Shown piece by piece: positions 26,596-35,333 of a stretch of DNA of 64,000 bases. The position numbers were made by a program, and so were the translations under genes. The stretch spans positions 124,001 to 188,000 of the forward strand of contig OZ271919.1 of the NCBI GenBank assembly GCA_965602035.1, given 5' to 3'. This stretch comes from Natronospirillum sp965602035. GTDB lineage: Bacteria; Pseudomonadota; Gammaproteobacteria; Pseudomonadales; Natronospirillaceae. How positions within the stretch are numbered: the stretch's first letter is position 1; each line of letters begins with the position of its first letter. The notes below the pieces were generated by a model. It did no database searches and was not told the origin of the DNA. It worked only from the letters and a program-made list of their open reading frames with translations.

Positions 26596-29500
26596 TTTTA
26601 TTTCGGAAGACAACATCGAGCAGGCGCTGTTGCAGCGCTTGCAGCACATTCACGGTTTCAATGTGCTGGATTGCTATACCTCACAACCGGAAGACCTGAA
26701 CGATGGTTCACATCGTGCTGATAAGCGGGATGTGATTTTTCCGGTCGAACTCAAAACCGCCTGCCTCCATCTGAATCCCGGTATTCCTGAAAACAAGATC
26801 GACGAAGCGATCGAGCGGGTGATGAACCGGCGTGGGGCCATGTCCCCGATTGCTGCCAATCGGGAACTGTATGACTTGATCCGGGATGGCGTGCCGGTTC
26901 AGTTTGATGATGAGCGGGGCATTAAACAGCATGACAAAGTCCGGCTGGTCCATTTTGACGACCCGAGACAGAACCGGTGGCTGGCGGTCTCCCAGCTATG
27001 GATCAAATCCGTAGGCCAGGCTCCTAAAGCTGCCTACCGTCGCCCCGATGTAATCCTGTACGTCAACGGGTTGCCCTTGGTCTTTATCGAGCTGAAAAAC
27101 TCCAGCGTGCGTCTGCGCAATGCCTTCGAGGATAACCTGCGCAGTTACCGGCACGATATCCCCCAATTGTTCCACTGCAATGCCTTCTGCATGTTGTCCA
27201 ATGCCCTGGAAACCCGGGTGGGTAGTTTTACTGCCGGCTGGGAGCATTTCTTTAACTGGTTCCGGGTGGAGAACGAGAGCGAATCGGTCAATCGCAGGGA
27301 TATTACTGAGCAGGCCACCAGCCTGGAGCATGTAGCGGATGGCTTGTGCAATAAATCACGTCTTCTGGACTATGTTGAGAACTTTATCCTTTTCCACAAA
27401 GGCGAAACCAAGATTATCGCCCAGAATCACCAGTTCCTGGGTGTCAACAACGCTTACAACCGTTTCCTGAATCGCCGCGAGCACGAAGGAAAACTCGGAG
27501 TTTTCTGGCACACCCAGGGGTCGGGCAAGAGCTTTTCGATGATTTTCTACGCTCGCAAAATTTTCCGCAAAGCCACGGGCAACTTCAGTTTCGTGGTGGT
27601 GACCGACCGGCAGGACTTGGACGGTCAGATCTACCGGAATTTTCTGAACACCGAAACGGTACAGAAAGCAGATGCCGCACAACCAGCCAACGCCGAGGAA
27701 ATGCGCAAGTTCCTGGGGCAGAACAAGAAGGTGGTGTTCACCCTGATCCAGAAGTTCCGGTACGACAAAGGGCGCAAATACCCGCGACTGTTTGACCCCG
27801 AAACGGAAAACCGGGAGATCATAGTGATGGTGGATGAGGCTCACCGCACCCAGTACAAGAACCTGGCGGAAAATATGCGGGCAGGCCTGACAGGCGCTCA
27901 CTTCCTGGCGTTCACCGGTACGCCGCTGCTAGGGCGTGACCGCAAGACCAACAACTGGTTTGGCGATTATGTGTCCGAGTACAACTTCCAGCAGGCGATG
28001 GAAGACAACGCGACTGTGCCGCTGTTTTATGAGAAACGTGTGCCGAAGGTTCTGATCCAGAACGACGACCTGGGTGATGAGTTCTACGAGCTACTGGAGG
28101 ATGAAGACCTGGACGACGCCCAGCAGGAAAAGCTGGAGAAAAAGTACGCTCGGGAATTGGAAGTGATCAAGCGGGATGATCGCCTTGATACCATCGCCCG
28201 CGACATCGTGTACCACTTCCCCCGCCGTGGTTATCTCGGCAAGGGAATGGTCATCACACTGGACAAGTTCACGGCCGTGCGAATGTTCGACAAGGTGCAG
28301 CAGCACTGGAAAGACGAACAGAAACGCCTGCTGAAGCTCATCAAAGAGTCGACCAACGACGTTGAGAAGGCCCGCTTCAGGAAGATCCGGGATTACATGA
28401 AAACTGTCGACATGGCCGTAGTGATAAGTGATCCGAAAGCGGATGAGGAGAAATTCGAAAAGCAGGGGCTGGATATCAAGCCACACATCAAGCGCCTGGA
28501 ACAGCTTGATGAACATATGCATGACGTGGAGTACAACTTCAAAGACCCGGAGCATCCGTTGCAGTTGGTGTTCGTGTGCGCCATGTGGCTAACGGGTTTC
28601 GATGCGCCCACCGTATCCACGCTGTACCTCGATAAGCCCATGAAGGGCCACACCCTGATGCAGACCATTGCTCGGGCTAACCGGGTAGCGTCATATCGCA
28701 TCAAAGGCCACAGCGGTGACCTGGTCGAGAAGAAAAACGGCGAAATCGTCGATTACTACAACGTGTTCCGAAATATGCGCAAAGCATTGAAAGATTATGC
28801 CCAGGGCGCGGATGGTGAAGAGCAGCCGGTTCAGGAAAAGTTCGAACTCTTCAAATTACTCGATGATGCGGTGAGCCAGACATTTCAGTTCTGCCGAGAG
28901 CGTGATATCGAGTTGAACACAGTGTTTGAAAAGCAGGATACCTTCAAAAATATCGGCTTCTTCAACCAGGCCGCGGATATCCTTTTGAGCCAGGAAGACT
29001 GGCGCAAACAGTTCAACGTGTATGAGAACACTGTGACGGCGCTGTACGAGGCGTGCAAGCCGGAGATATTTCAAAAGCATGATAACCAGCGTATCGCCGC
29101 GATCCAGTACCTACGAGGCGTAGTGGATGCACTGGTGGACCAGGCCGATATTGATGAGATCAGTCGGAAGATCTCAGAGCTGCTTGATGAGAGTGTGGTA
29201 GTGGACAATGCCGAGGCTTTTAACATCAAGGAGCACCGCGCGGAATACGAGATCGTTCAGAAAGGGCAAGGCTGGGATCTGAGCACAATCAACTACGAGA
29301 AGCTGCGGGAAGATTTCAGGAAAGCCGAGTATAAGCACATTGAAATCGCGGACCTGCGCGCATTTATCGAAGACAAATTACAGCAGCTTCTGGACCAAAA
29401 CCATACGCGCACTGATTTTGCCCAGCGGTTGCAGGAAATAATCGACAACTATAACTCCGGTAGCTCCTCTGCGGATGCCTATTACGAAGACCTTGTTCAG

Positions 29501-29857
29501 TATGTTGGCAACCTGAGAGAGGAATCAGAACGCCATATCCGTGAGGGTCTGACTGAAGATGAGCTGGAAATCTATGACCTCTTGAAGAAAGATCGGCTCT
29601 CGAAGGCCGAGGAACAGAAGGTGAAGCTGGCGGCGAAGGATCTGATCATTCGGTTACTGGAAGGCCACCCGAATGTTCTGGTGCAGGACTGGTGGAAGGA
29701 TGGGCAGACGCAACGGGCTGTAAAGTCGGCTATCGAAGAGGTATTGGATCAGGATTTGCCGGAGAGCTATGACAGAGTCGCGTTCAAGGAAAAATGCGAC
29801 AACGTTTTTGAGCTTGTCATATCATTCGCAGCGAATGGAAGAAAATGGGCCGCGTGA
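26588..29857 (+). CDS. hsdR: Type I restriction enzyme endonuclease/translocase subunit
   Basis: A 1089-residue HsdR. The N-terminal PD-(D/E)xK nuclease is seen as RPDVIL and FIELKN (about residues 150-165). The superfamily 2 helicase follows: Walker A WHTQGSGKSFSM (about 304-315), DEAH box VDEAHRTQ (about 415) and motif III AFTGTPLL (about 439). The second RecA domain contains WLTGFDAPTV and ARANRV. The C-terminal helical domain (about 850-1089) probably binds HsdM/S. It would cut unmodified foreign DNA after translocation. It overlaps abiEii by 8 bases and closes the operon. No frameshift or missing catalytic residue was seen. Confidence 0.95.
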   Translation: MANFISEDNIEQALLQRLQHIHGFNVLDCYTSQPEDLNDGSHRADKRDVIFPVELKTACLHLNPGIPENKIDEAIERVMNRRGAMSPIAANRELYDLIRDGVPVQFDDERGIKQHDKVRLVHFDDPRQNRWLAVSQLWIKSVGQAPKAAYRRPDVILYVNGLPLVFIELKNSSVRLRNAFEDNLRSYRHDIPQLFHCNAFCMLSNALETRVGSFTAGWEHFFNWFRVENESESVNRRDITEQATSLEHVADGLCNKSRLLDYVENFILFHKGETKIIAQNHQFLGVNNAYNRFLNRREHEGKLGVFWHTQGSGKSFSMIFYARKIFRKATGNFSFVVVTDRQDLDGQIYRNFLNTETVQKADAAQPANAEEMRKFLGQNKKVVFTLIQKFRYDKGRKYPRLFDPETENREIIVMVDEAHRTQYKNLAENMRAGLTGAHFLAFTGTPLLGRDRKTNNWFGDYVSEYNFQQAMEDNATVPLFYEKRVPKVLIQNDDLGDEFYELLEDEDLDDAQQEKLEKKYARELEVIKRDDRLDTIARDIVYHFPRRGYLGKGMVITLDKFTAVRMFDKVQQHWKDEQKRLLKLIKESTNDVEKARFRKIRDYMKTVDMAVVISDPKADEEKFEKQGLDIKPHIKRLEQLDEHMHDVEYNFKDPEHPLQLVFVCAMWLTGFDAPTVSTLYLDKPMKGHTLMQTIARANRVASYRIKGHSGDLVEKKNGEIVDYYNVFRNMRKALKDYAQGADGEEQPVQEKFELFKLLDDAVSQTFQFCRERDIELNTVFEKQDTFKNIGFFNQAADILLSQEDWRKQFNVYENTVTALYEACKPEIFQKHDNQRIAAIQYLRGVVDALVDQADIDEISRKISELLDESVVVDNAEAFNIKEHRAEYEIVQKGQGWDLSTINYEKLREDFRKAEYKHIEIADLRAFIEDKLQQLLDQNHTRTDFAQRLQEIIDNYNSGSSSADAYYEDLVQYVGNLREESERHIREGLTEDELEIYDLLKKDRLSKAEEQKVKLAAKDLIIRLLEGHPNVLVQDWWKDGQTQRAVKSAIEEVLDQDLPESYDRVAFKEKCDNVFELVISFAANGRKWAA

Positions 29858-29962
29858 GTCAGTGTTGCCAGCCCTGCAGCCCAAAGTCGAGGTAAGTCCG
29901 CGATTTCTGCAGACTCACCTTCGGAATCGGCCTCGTGGGGCCGGTATCGCCTACGTAGGTTG

Positions 29963-30988
29963 TTACGTGTTCTCGGTCCGCCACGCCGGCCCGTCAACGA
30001 CCGAGTAGGGGTAGAGTGCCGGCGGTTGAGACACCTCGTTCAGCCTCGTGATTTCATCATCGGTGAGGTCAAGCTCCGCCGCACCCAGGTTGTCTTCCAG
30101 TTGCTCCAGCGTACGGGCGCCGAGAATGACGGAACAGACAGTGGGACGGGCCCGCAGCCAGGCGAGGGAAATCTGGGCGTGGGTGGCACCGCGGGCTTTG
30201 GCGATATCGTCTACCGCACGCAGAATCTCCCAATTCTGTGGGCGATTGCGGTTGTTCCAGCTTTCCGGCCATTCTTCCGGTGACGTGGCTGCCCGGCCTT
30301 CAGTCGGTGCCTGGTCAGGGCTGTATTTTCCGGACAGGAAGCCCCCACCCAGCGGCCCCCAGGGGTGCAGCCCGAGGTTCTGGTCCCGACACAGCTCATC
30401 GAATTCGTAATCGATGTCCCGTTGTACCAGGCTGTATTGGTACTGAGCTGCCACAAACCGATGCCAGCCACGCAGCTCCGACACGCCCAGCGCCTGCGCC
30501 ACGCGCCAGGCGCGCCAGTTCGAGACGCCGATGTAGCGTATCTTGCCCTGGGTGACCAGATCGTCCATGGCCCGTAGCGATTCTTCCATGGGCGTCAGCG
30601 GGTCCCAATTGTGCAGGTAATACAGGTCGATGTAGTCGGTTTTCAGTCGCCGCAGGCTGTCTTCGCAGGCGGTGAGTATCTGATGACGAGACAGGCCCTG
30701 GTCATTGGGACCGGGCTGTTCACGGTCGGGGAATCGAACCTTGGTGGCAATCAAGGTGTCTTCCCGCCGCTGGCCGTTCAGCGCCCGGGCAACAATTTCC
30801 TCTGATCGGCCGTGCGCGTACGCATTGGCGGTATCGATGTAATTACCGCCGGCGTCCTGAAAACGGTGTACCTGTTTGATAGCCTCACGCTCCGGGGTTG
30901 AACGGCTCCAGCCCTCGCCGAACAACATGGTGCCGAGACACAGGTCAGACACCAGCAACCCGGTGTTGCCAAGACGTTGATATTGCAT
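29963..30988 (-). CDS. Aldo/keto reductase
   Basis: A 341-residue NADPH-dependent TIM-barrel oxidoreductase. The catalytic tetrad can be read as Asp and Tyr in YIDTANAYAHGRSE (about 50-58), Lys in IATKVRF (about 83) and His in YYLHNWD (about 125). The cofactor region GARTLEQLEDNL is near 295-306. The similarity is to the general-stress YajO/IolS-type branch, and no specific substrate is implied. It is convergent with hsdR and marks the right edge of the defence island. Confidence 0.92.
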   Translation of the reverse strand: MQYQRLGNTGLLVSDLCLGTMLFGEGWSRSTPEREAIKQVHRFQDAGGNYIDTANAYAHGRSEEIVARALNGQRREDTLIATKVRFPDREQPGPNDQGLSRHQILTACEDSLRRLKTDYIDLYYLHNWDPLTPMEESLRAMDDLVTQGKIRYIGVSNWRAWRVAQALGVSELRGWHRFVAAQYQYSLVQRDIDYEFDELCRDQNLGLHPWGPLGGGFLSGKYSPDQAPTEGRAATSPEEWPESWNNRNRPQNWEILRAVDDIAKARGATHAQISLAWLRARPTVCSVILGARTLEQLEDNLGAAELDLTDDEITRLNEVSQPPALYPYSVVDGPAWRTENT

Positions 30989-31077
30989 AACGATGGTTTC
31001 CTTCTGACGGTGTCCGTGGAGTGTAGCTTACCTGTCCAGTGTGTGAATCAGGCTGGCTGAATCGGTACTGTCGCCTG

Positions 31078-31620
31078 TCAGTTGCGCAAGGCAATGGGTT
31101 CAACGGTGGTCGTCGTATTACCGCTGGTCAGCATGAGCTGGCCGTCGCTTATATTGCACTGCCAGTCCATGGTGCGCTGTACGTCGGCTGCTACTGCGGC
31201 AATCTGATCGTCCATTAACTGGTAAACGCTGAGGTTGCGGTAACGCTGCAGGGCGCTCTCCTGCTGTTTCCACCAGACTGACACCGAGCGGTCACCATAG
31301 GCATAAAGCTTTACCTGCCGGGCATGGTTTGCTGCCTTGCGCAGCCATTTTTCATCCGGCGTGCCAAAGGCAATCCAGGTGGTGATCTCGCCGGTCAGGG
31401 TGCGTTCCGCCAATTCCGGTTCGAAGTCGTCGCTGCTCAGGTCGGCCGTGAAGGACAGGTTGTCTGATGCATTGAAGATGAACGCCAGCATCCGGACGGC
31501 GAGCCGCGCATCGGTTTCCGAGGGATGCTGGGCCAGGGTCAGTGCATGGCTCTGATAGTAATGCCGATCCATGTCGGCGATCTGTAACCGTGCTTTGCGG
31601 ATGGTTGCGGTGTTCGCCAT
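31078..31620 (-). CDS. yaeQ: YaeQ family protein
   Basis: A 180-residue protein of the YaeQ family, which has a restriction-endonuclease-like core fold. Typical segments are HPSETDARLAVRMLAFIF (about 32-49), TLTGEITTWIAFGTPDE (about 74-90) and VKLYAYGDRSVSVWWKQ (about 103-119). The Glu/Asp/Lys residues of these segments resemble a nuclease active site, but activity has not been established as far as I know. It follows the outer-membrane-type gene, separated from it by two REP-like elements. Confidence 0.9.
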   Translation of the reverse strand: MANTATIRKARLQIADMDRHYYQSHALTLAQHPSETDARLAVRMLAFIFNASDNLSFTADLSSDDFEPELAERTLTGEITTWIAFGTPDEKWLRKAANHARQVKLYAYGDRSVSVWWKQQESALQRYRNLSVYQLMDDQIAAVAADVQRTMDWQCNISDGQLMLTSGNTTTTVEPIALRN

Positions 31621-31635
31621 GTCGTTCGGGGTCCT

Positions 31636-31660
31636 GTGGGCGCGACCACGGGTCGCGAAT
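31636..31660. repeat. REP-like palindrome
   Basis: CGCGACC-ACG-GGTCGCG at 31641-31657 is a perfect 7-bp dyad inside GTGGGCGCGACC..GGTCGCGAATCGCAG, a variant of the GTAGGAGCG..GCGAAATCGCAG family. Confidence 0.6.
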
Positions 31661-31693
31661 CGCAGCCTTGTGCAGCCCCTGGTGTCAGAGTGT

Positions 31694-31717
31694 GTAGGAG
31701 CGACCGGAGGTCGCGAG
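31694..31717. repeat. REP-like palindrome
   Basis: GTAGGAGCGACCGGAGGTCGCGA contains the perfect dyad GCGACC-GGA-GGTCGC at 31700-31714. It is the cleanest copy of the family in the window and lies directly after the stop codon of the outer-membrane-type gene. Confidence 0.7.
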
Positions 31718-31719
31718 AT

Positions 31720-32466
31720 TTACCAGGTGACGTCGACGCCGAGCAGGCCATAATGGAGCCAGGCAAAGGTGTAGACGCTGCCGGCATCGCCACCGCCTTC
31801 CAGTGTACGATACCCCGCACGCCAGCGCAGCCAGTCATTCTGTTCATACCGGGCAAGCAGGGCGGCATCAGTTGCCCGGCCCTGCGGACTGGCCAGCGTG
31901 TCGATATCAAACTCTGCAGACCAGCCAGCGCTGAACTGGCGTACCGCATTGAAATGCAGTAACGGCACGAATCCGAGGTTCGGGTCATCGGCGACGGTGC
32001 CATTCTGCTCCAGCCGTATATTGGCGTCCCGGACGAGAGCAGTTACACCAGTGCCGAGCTGCCATTCCGGCGATCGGTGGAATTCGTACCGATAGGTGAG
32101 CCGGTAGGTGTTGAAGGTGTAGCGCGCTGTGACCGGTGAATTGGCAGTAAAGGTCTCGCCCGCAAAGTCTGTGGCCTCGGGCAGCTCACCGGTGCCTTCA
32201 ATAGAAACAGGCGCATACAGCGCACGCACCGTATGGCGCTCGTTGAATGTCTTTTCGAGATTCAAGCGAACATAGGGCACGGGTCCGGCACCCGTCAGGT
32301 TCATCAGGTCGAAGCGATCGCCTGAGTTGTCATTCGGAATCTGGGCGTCGTTGTAACTGAAACCGAGTGGGCCAGTCTCTGCAGTGAACGTCCAGCTACC
32401 GGCTAACGGCGCGGTCAACGTGAGCAGAGCGGCTGAAAACAAGCGGTGAAAGGTCATACAGTTCAT
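31720..32466 (-). CDS. Putative outer-membrane beta-barrel protein
   Basis: A 248-residue exported protein I do not recognise as a named family. A signal peptide covers about residues 1-23 (hydrophobic LFSAALLTLTAPLAG). The mature chain is rich in alternating polar/hydrophobic strands with aromatic ends (PVTARYTFNTYRLTYRYEF, WLRWRAGYRTLEG, VYTFAWLHYGLLGVDVTW), and its final residue is Trp, as in proteins inserted by the BAM machinery. Eight to ten strands fit the size. The start may be the ATG at 32457 instead. It may be co-transcribed with the photolyase upstream of it. Confidence 0.7.
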   Translation of the reverse strand: MNCMTFHRLFSAALLTLTAPLAGSWTFTAETGPLGFSYNDAQIPNDNSGDRFDLMNLTGAGPVPYVRLNLEKTFNERHTVRALYAPVSIEGTGELPEATDFAGETFTANSPVTARYTFNTYRLTYRYEFHRSPEWQLGTGVTALVRDANIRLEQNGTVADDPNLGFVPLLHFNAVRQFSAGWSAEFDIDTLASPQGRATDAALLARYEQNDWLRWRAGYRTLEGGGDAGSVYTFAWLHYGLLGVDVTW

Positions 32467-32516
32467 CCATGGTAGTTATCGGTGTTGGCATACGTGAACA
32501 CGGCGCCGACAGTTCA

Positions 32517-34052
32517 TTATGACTTCAGGAGGGTCGCCGCCCAATCAAGAATCGCCTGGCGCCGATCATTTGGCTGGCGGTCCCAATTGGCGTATACCAG
32601 CTTCATACGTGGGTTTTCCCCGAGCATTTCCCGGTTGCGATGGAGAAAGTGCCAATACAGGCTGTTGAAGGGGCAACTGCCGGGGCCGGATTTCTTGCGC
32701 ACATCGTAGGGGCAATCGCGACAGTAGTCGCTCATCTTGTTGATATACTGACCTGATGCGGCATAGGGTTTGCTGGCGATGAGGCCCCCGTCCGCGTATT
32801 GGCTCATACCACGCGTATTGGGCATTTCCACCCATTCGATGGCATCGACATACACGCCCAGGTACCAGGTGTCGACCTCGTCGGGGTGCACGCCCAGAAG
32901 CATGGCGTAATTGCCGATCACCATCAGCCGCTGGATATGGTGGGCGTAGGCGTGCTCCAGCGATTGCCCGATACTGTGGCTCAGGCAGGCCATATCGGTT
33001 TCACCGGTCCAGAAGAAGTCGGGCAGCGATCGATCGGCACCCAGCTCATTGTGTGATGCGTAGTCCGGCATGTGCGCCCAGTAGAGCGCGCGCACGAATT
33101 CCCGCCAGCCCAGAATCTGACGAATGAACCCTTCGACCTGGGCGATTGTGATAGTGCCCGGGTTGTGGCGCCAGTGAGTCTCGGCGGCCCGAATGACCTC
33201 CATGGGGTGCAGCATCTTCGTGTTCAGGCTGAATGACAATCGGCTGTGGTAGAGACTCCAGCCTCGATGGGTCATGGCATCCTGATAACGCCCGAACAAA
33301 GGGAGGCATTCGCTCAGAAAGTGCTCCAGTAATGCTCGGGATTGCTGGCGCGTCAATGGCCAGGGCACATCGTGCGGGTCAGCGTCACCGAACATATCCA
33401 CACCGTGACGTTCAATCCGGGCGTTCAATTCGCTCAGGTCGTGGTGGAAACTGAGTGGCGCCGGCCATATTGCGTCTTTCGGCAGCTTTTCCCGGTTGTC
33501 CTGGTCGAAATTCCACTGGCCGCCTTCCGGTCTTCCATCGGGCGTCAGCAAGACCTGATGCTCACGCCGCAAGGCGCGGTAAAAGAACTCCATGCGGGAG
33601 TGCGGGTAACGAGCCCAGGCATCCCGCGGTGTAATGAAGTGCTCACTGTCCTGCATGGTGACGGTGACAGGCGCGGACTGAGCCCACTCGGCAAGCTGTC
33701 TGTCCAGCCTGTATTCATCGGGCGCCAGATAGCGCACACCCGTGGCGCCGGTTTCGGTGATCAATCGGTTCATCAACGCGGGCAGACTGTTTGCGTCAGC
33801 CGTCTCATCAAGCGTCAGCAGGCGGACGCGGTGGCCGGCCTCAGACAGTGCCCCGGCGAACCGGTGCATGGCACCCAGAAATGCCAGTACCTTTTGGCGA
33901 TGGTGGCGCACATAACCGAGTTCCTGAGGTAACTCGGCAAGGATGAAGAGCACGTCCTGATCAACCGATCGAAACCAGCTGTGCCCGGCATTGAGTTGGT
34001 CGCCCAGAATCAGCCGCAGTTCGATGGTGACTTCCCTCCGGTTCGGCGGCAC
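32517..34052 (-). CDS. phrB: Cryptochrome/photolyase of the FeS bacterial (6-4) type
   Basis: About 511 residues. This branch repairs (6-4) UV photoproducts and carries FAD, a lumazine-type antenna and a [4Fe-4S] cluster. The N-terminal antenna domain starts LRLILGDQLN. The FAD-binding helical domain has GWSLYHSRLSFSLNTKMLHP (about 268-287) and GYANWD-like ends. The four cluster cysteines are visible as DMACLS (about 350), CRDCPYD and GPGSCPFNS (about 445-460). The open frame starts with GTG 34052, but GGAGGGAA lies inside it, upstream of an ATC codon at 34025 that would give the family-typical beginning MELRLILGD. It overlaps the DUF2256 gene. Confidence 0.9.
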   Translation of the reverse strand: MPPNRREVTIELRLILGDQLNAGHSWFRSVDQDVLFILAELPQELGYVRHHRQKVLAFLGAMHRFAGALSEAGHRVRLLTLDETADANSLPALMNRLITETGATGVRYLAPDEYRLDRQLAEWAQSAPVTVTMQDSEHFITPRDAWARYPHSRMEFFYRALRREHQVLLTPDGRPEGGQWNFDQDNREKLPKDAIWPAPLSFHHDLSELNARIERHGVDMFGDADPHDVPWPLTRQQSRALLEHFLSECLPLFGRYQDAMTHRGWSLYHSRLSFSLNTKMLHPMEVIRAAETHWRHNPGTITIAQVEGFIRQILGWREFVRALYWAHMPDYASHNELGADRSLPDFFWTGETDMACLSHSIGQSLEHAYAHHIQRLMVIGNYAMLLGVHPDEVDTWYLGVYVDAIEWVEMPNTRGMSQYADGGLIASKPYAASGQYINKMSDYCRDCPYDVRKKSGPGSCPFNSLYWHFLHRNREMLGENPRMKLVYANWDRQPNDRRQAILDWAATLLKS

Positions 34053-34198
34053 CGCTCACTGCAATAGCGGACCTGATGCCAGTCACGGGCCCATTTTTTT
34101 CGCCAGGTGAACGGTCGACCGCAGTTTAGGCAAGTTTTGGCGGGCAGGTCCTGCTTGTTACCTGTTATTCCACGGTGCTGATTTTTCATAATAATCAC
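34010..34198 (-). CDS. DUF2256 zinc-ribbon-like small protein
   Basis: A 62-residue protein with CLNCGRPFTWRKKW and RYCSERCRR, that is two CxxC pairs able to hold one zinc, plus a strongly basic body that would suit nucleic acid binding. DUF2256 genes are commonly found beside this type of photolyase, and here the stop codon lies about 40 nt inside the photolyase reading frame, so the two are co-transcribed. The start is GTG 34198 or ATG 34189, neither with a clear ribosome-binding site. Confidence 0.85.
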   Translation of the reverse strand: MIIMKNQHRGITGNKQDLPAKTCLNCGRPFTWRKKWARDWHQVRYCSERCRRTGGKSPSNCG

Positions 34199-34397
34199 TG
34201 TCGGAAATTAATACCCGACTTACATACGACAACTCACCGTTGCAGGATTGCTGTCAGAGCAGGGCTATCAACTCCCTACCCAGAGCCTGAATCATTACAC
34301 GATATTGATAGAGCCTGCCGCTAATTTTTCTTATTGTTGTCTCGCCTTCAGTGGTGGGTTGAACATATTGGTTCCTTCTCAGAAAAAGGAGAAAGCA

Positions 34398-35333
34398 ATG
34401 ATCCGTGTCTCGTCCTTGACGCGCTGCTACGGCGATTTGACAGCGGTCCATAACGCCGCCTTCAGCATTCAGTCAGGAGAAGTGGTTGGGCTACTCGGCC
34501 ATAACGGTGCGGGAAAAACCACGATCATGAAAATGCTGACAGGTTACCTCGAGCCGACTGACGGTGAGATCGAAGTCGACGGGTTGAACATGGGGCCTGA
34601 TACCCGAGCCATTCAGGCCCGAATCGGATACCTGCCCGAGAACTGCCCGGTCTGGCCTGAAATGACGGTGATCGATTACCTGGAGTACCAGGCTGCGCTG
34701 CGCAAGGTGCCGATGGCAAATCGGCAACGTGCTATTGCTGACGCTCTGCGACGAACCGACCTTAAAGATAAAGCAATGGACCCGATTCACACACTGTCGC
34801 GCGGGTATCGCCAGCGGGTCGGGGTCGCCCAGGCAATCCTCCACAGCCCCGATATTATCATTCTTGATGAACCGACGAACGGCCTCGACCCGACGCAGAT
34901 CCGCCAGATGCGCACGCTGATCCGGGACCTGGCGAAATCTGCCACAGTCGTGATTTCCACGCACATATTGCAGGAAGTTGAGGCGGTGTGTGAGCGGGTT
35001 CTTATCTTGCGTGCCGGCGAAGTGGTGGTTGATTCGCCATTGATGGATCTGCAACGTTCGGACGGGTTTTCTGTTGTGGTTGCCGGTGACGCGGACCCCG
35101 AGGACGTACTGAGTAAGGTCGAAGTCGTTTCCGAAGTCACCCATCTCGGCGACGATGATATGGGAAGCCATTTTGAGGTGCTGGCTCCGGCAAGCTCGGG
35201 AGCCGCGATATCCCACGCCATTGTTGAGGCGGGGCTGGCTTTGCAGGCGCTCACACCTATTCGCCACGATCTGGAGTCTACATTTGCGCAGGTGGCAGGC
35301 CAAACGATTGTCGAAAAGGAGGAGGCCGCATGA
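34398..35333 (+). CDS. ABC transporter ATP-binding protein (GldA-like)
   Basis: A 311-residue ATPase subunit. Walker A GHNGAGKTT is near residue 33, the signature LSRGYRQRVGVAQ near 133, Walker B IIILDEPTNG near 153 and the switch His in VISTHIL near 190. The C-terminal ~90 residues are the usual accessory region of ABC-2 exporters. The ATG at 34398 follows AAGGAG by 7 nt; an upstream frame extension from 34248 is not needed. The stop overlaps the next gene by 4 bases. With the following two genes it forms a Gld/NosFY-like export or cell-envelope complex. Confidence 0.92.
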   Translation: MIRVSSLTRCYGDLTAVHNAAFSIQSGEVVGLLGHNGAGKTTIMKMLTGYLEPTDGEIEVDGLNMGPDTRAIQARIGYLPENCPVWPEMTVIDYLEYQAALRKVPMANRQRAIADALRRTDLKDKAMDPIHTLSRGYRQRVGVAQAILHSPDIIILDEPTNGLDPTQIRQMRTLIRDLAKSATVVISTHILQEVEAVCERVLILRAGEVVVDSPLMDLQRSDGFSVVVAGDADPEDVLSKVEVVSEVTHLGDDDMGSHFEVLAPASSGAAISHAIVEAGLALQALTPIRHDLESTFAQVAGQTIVEKEEAA

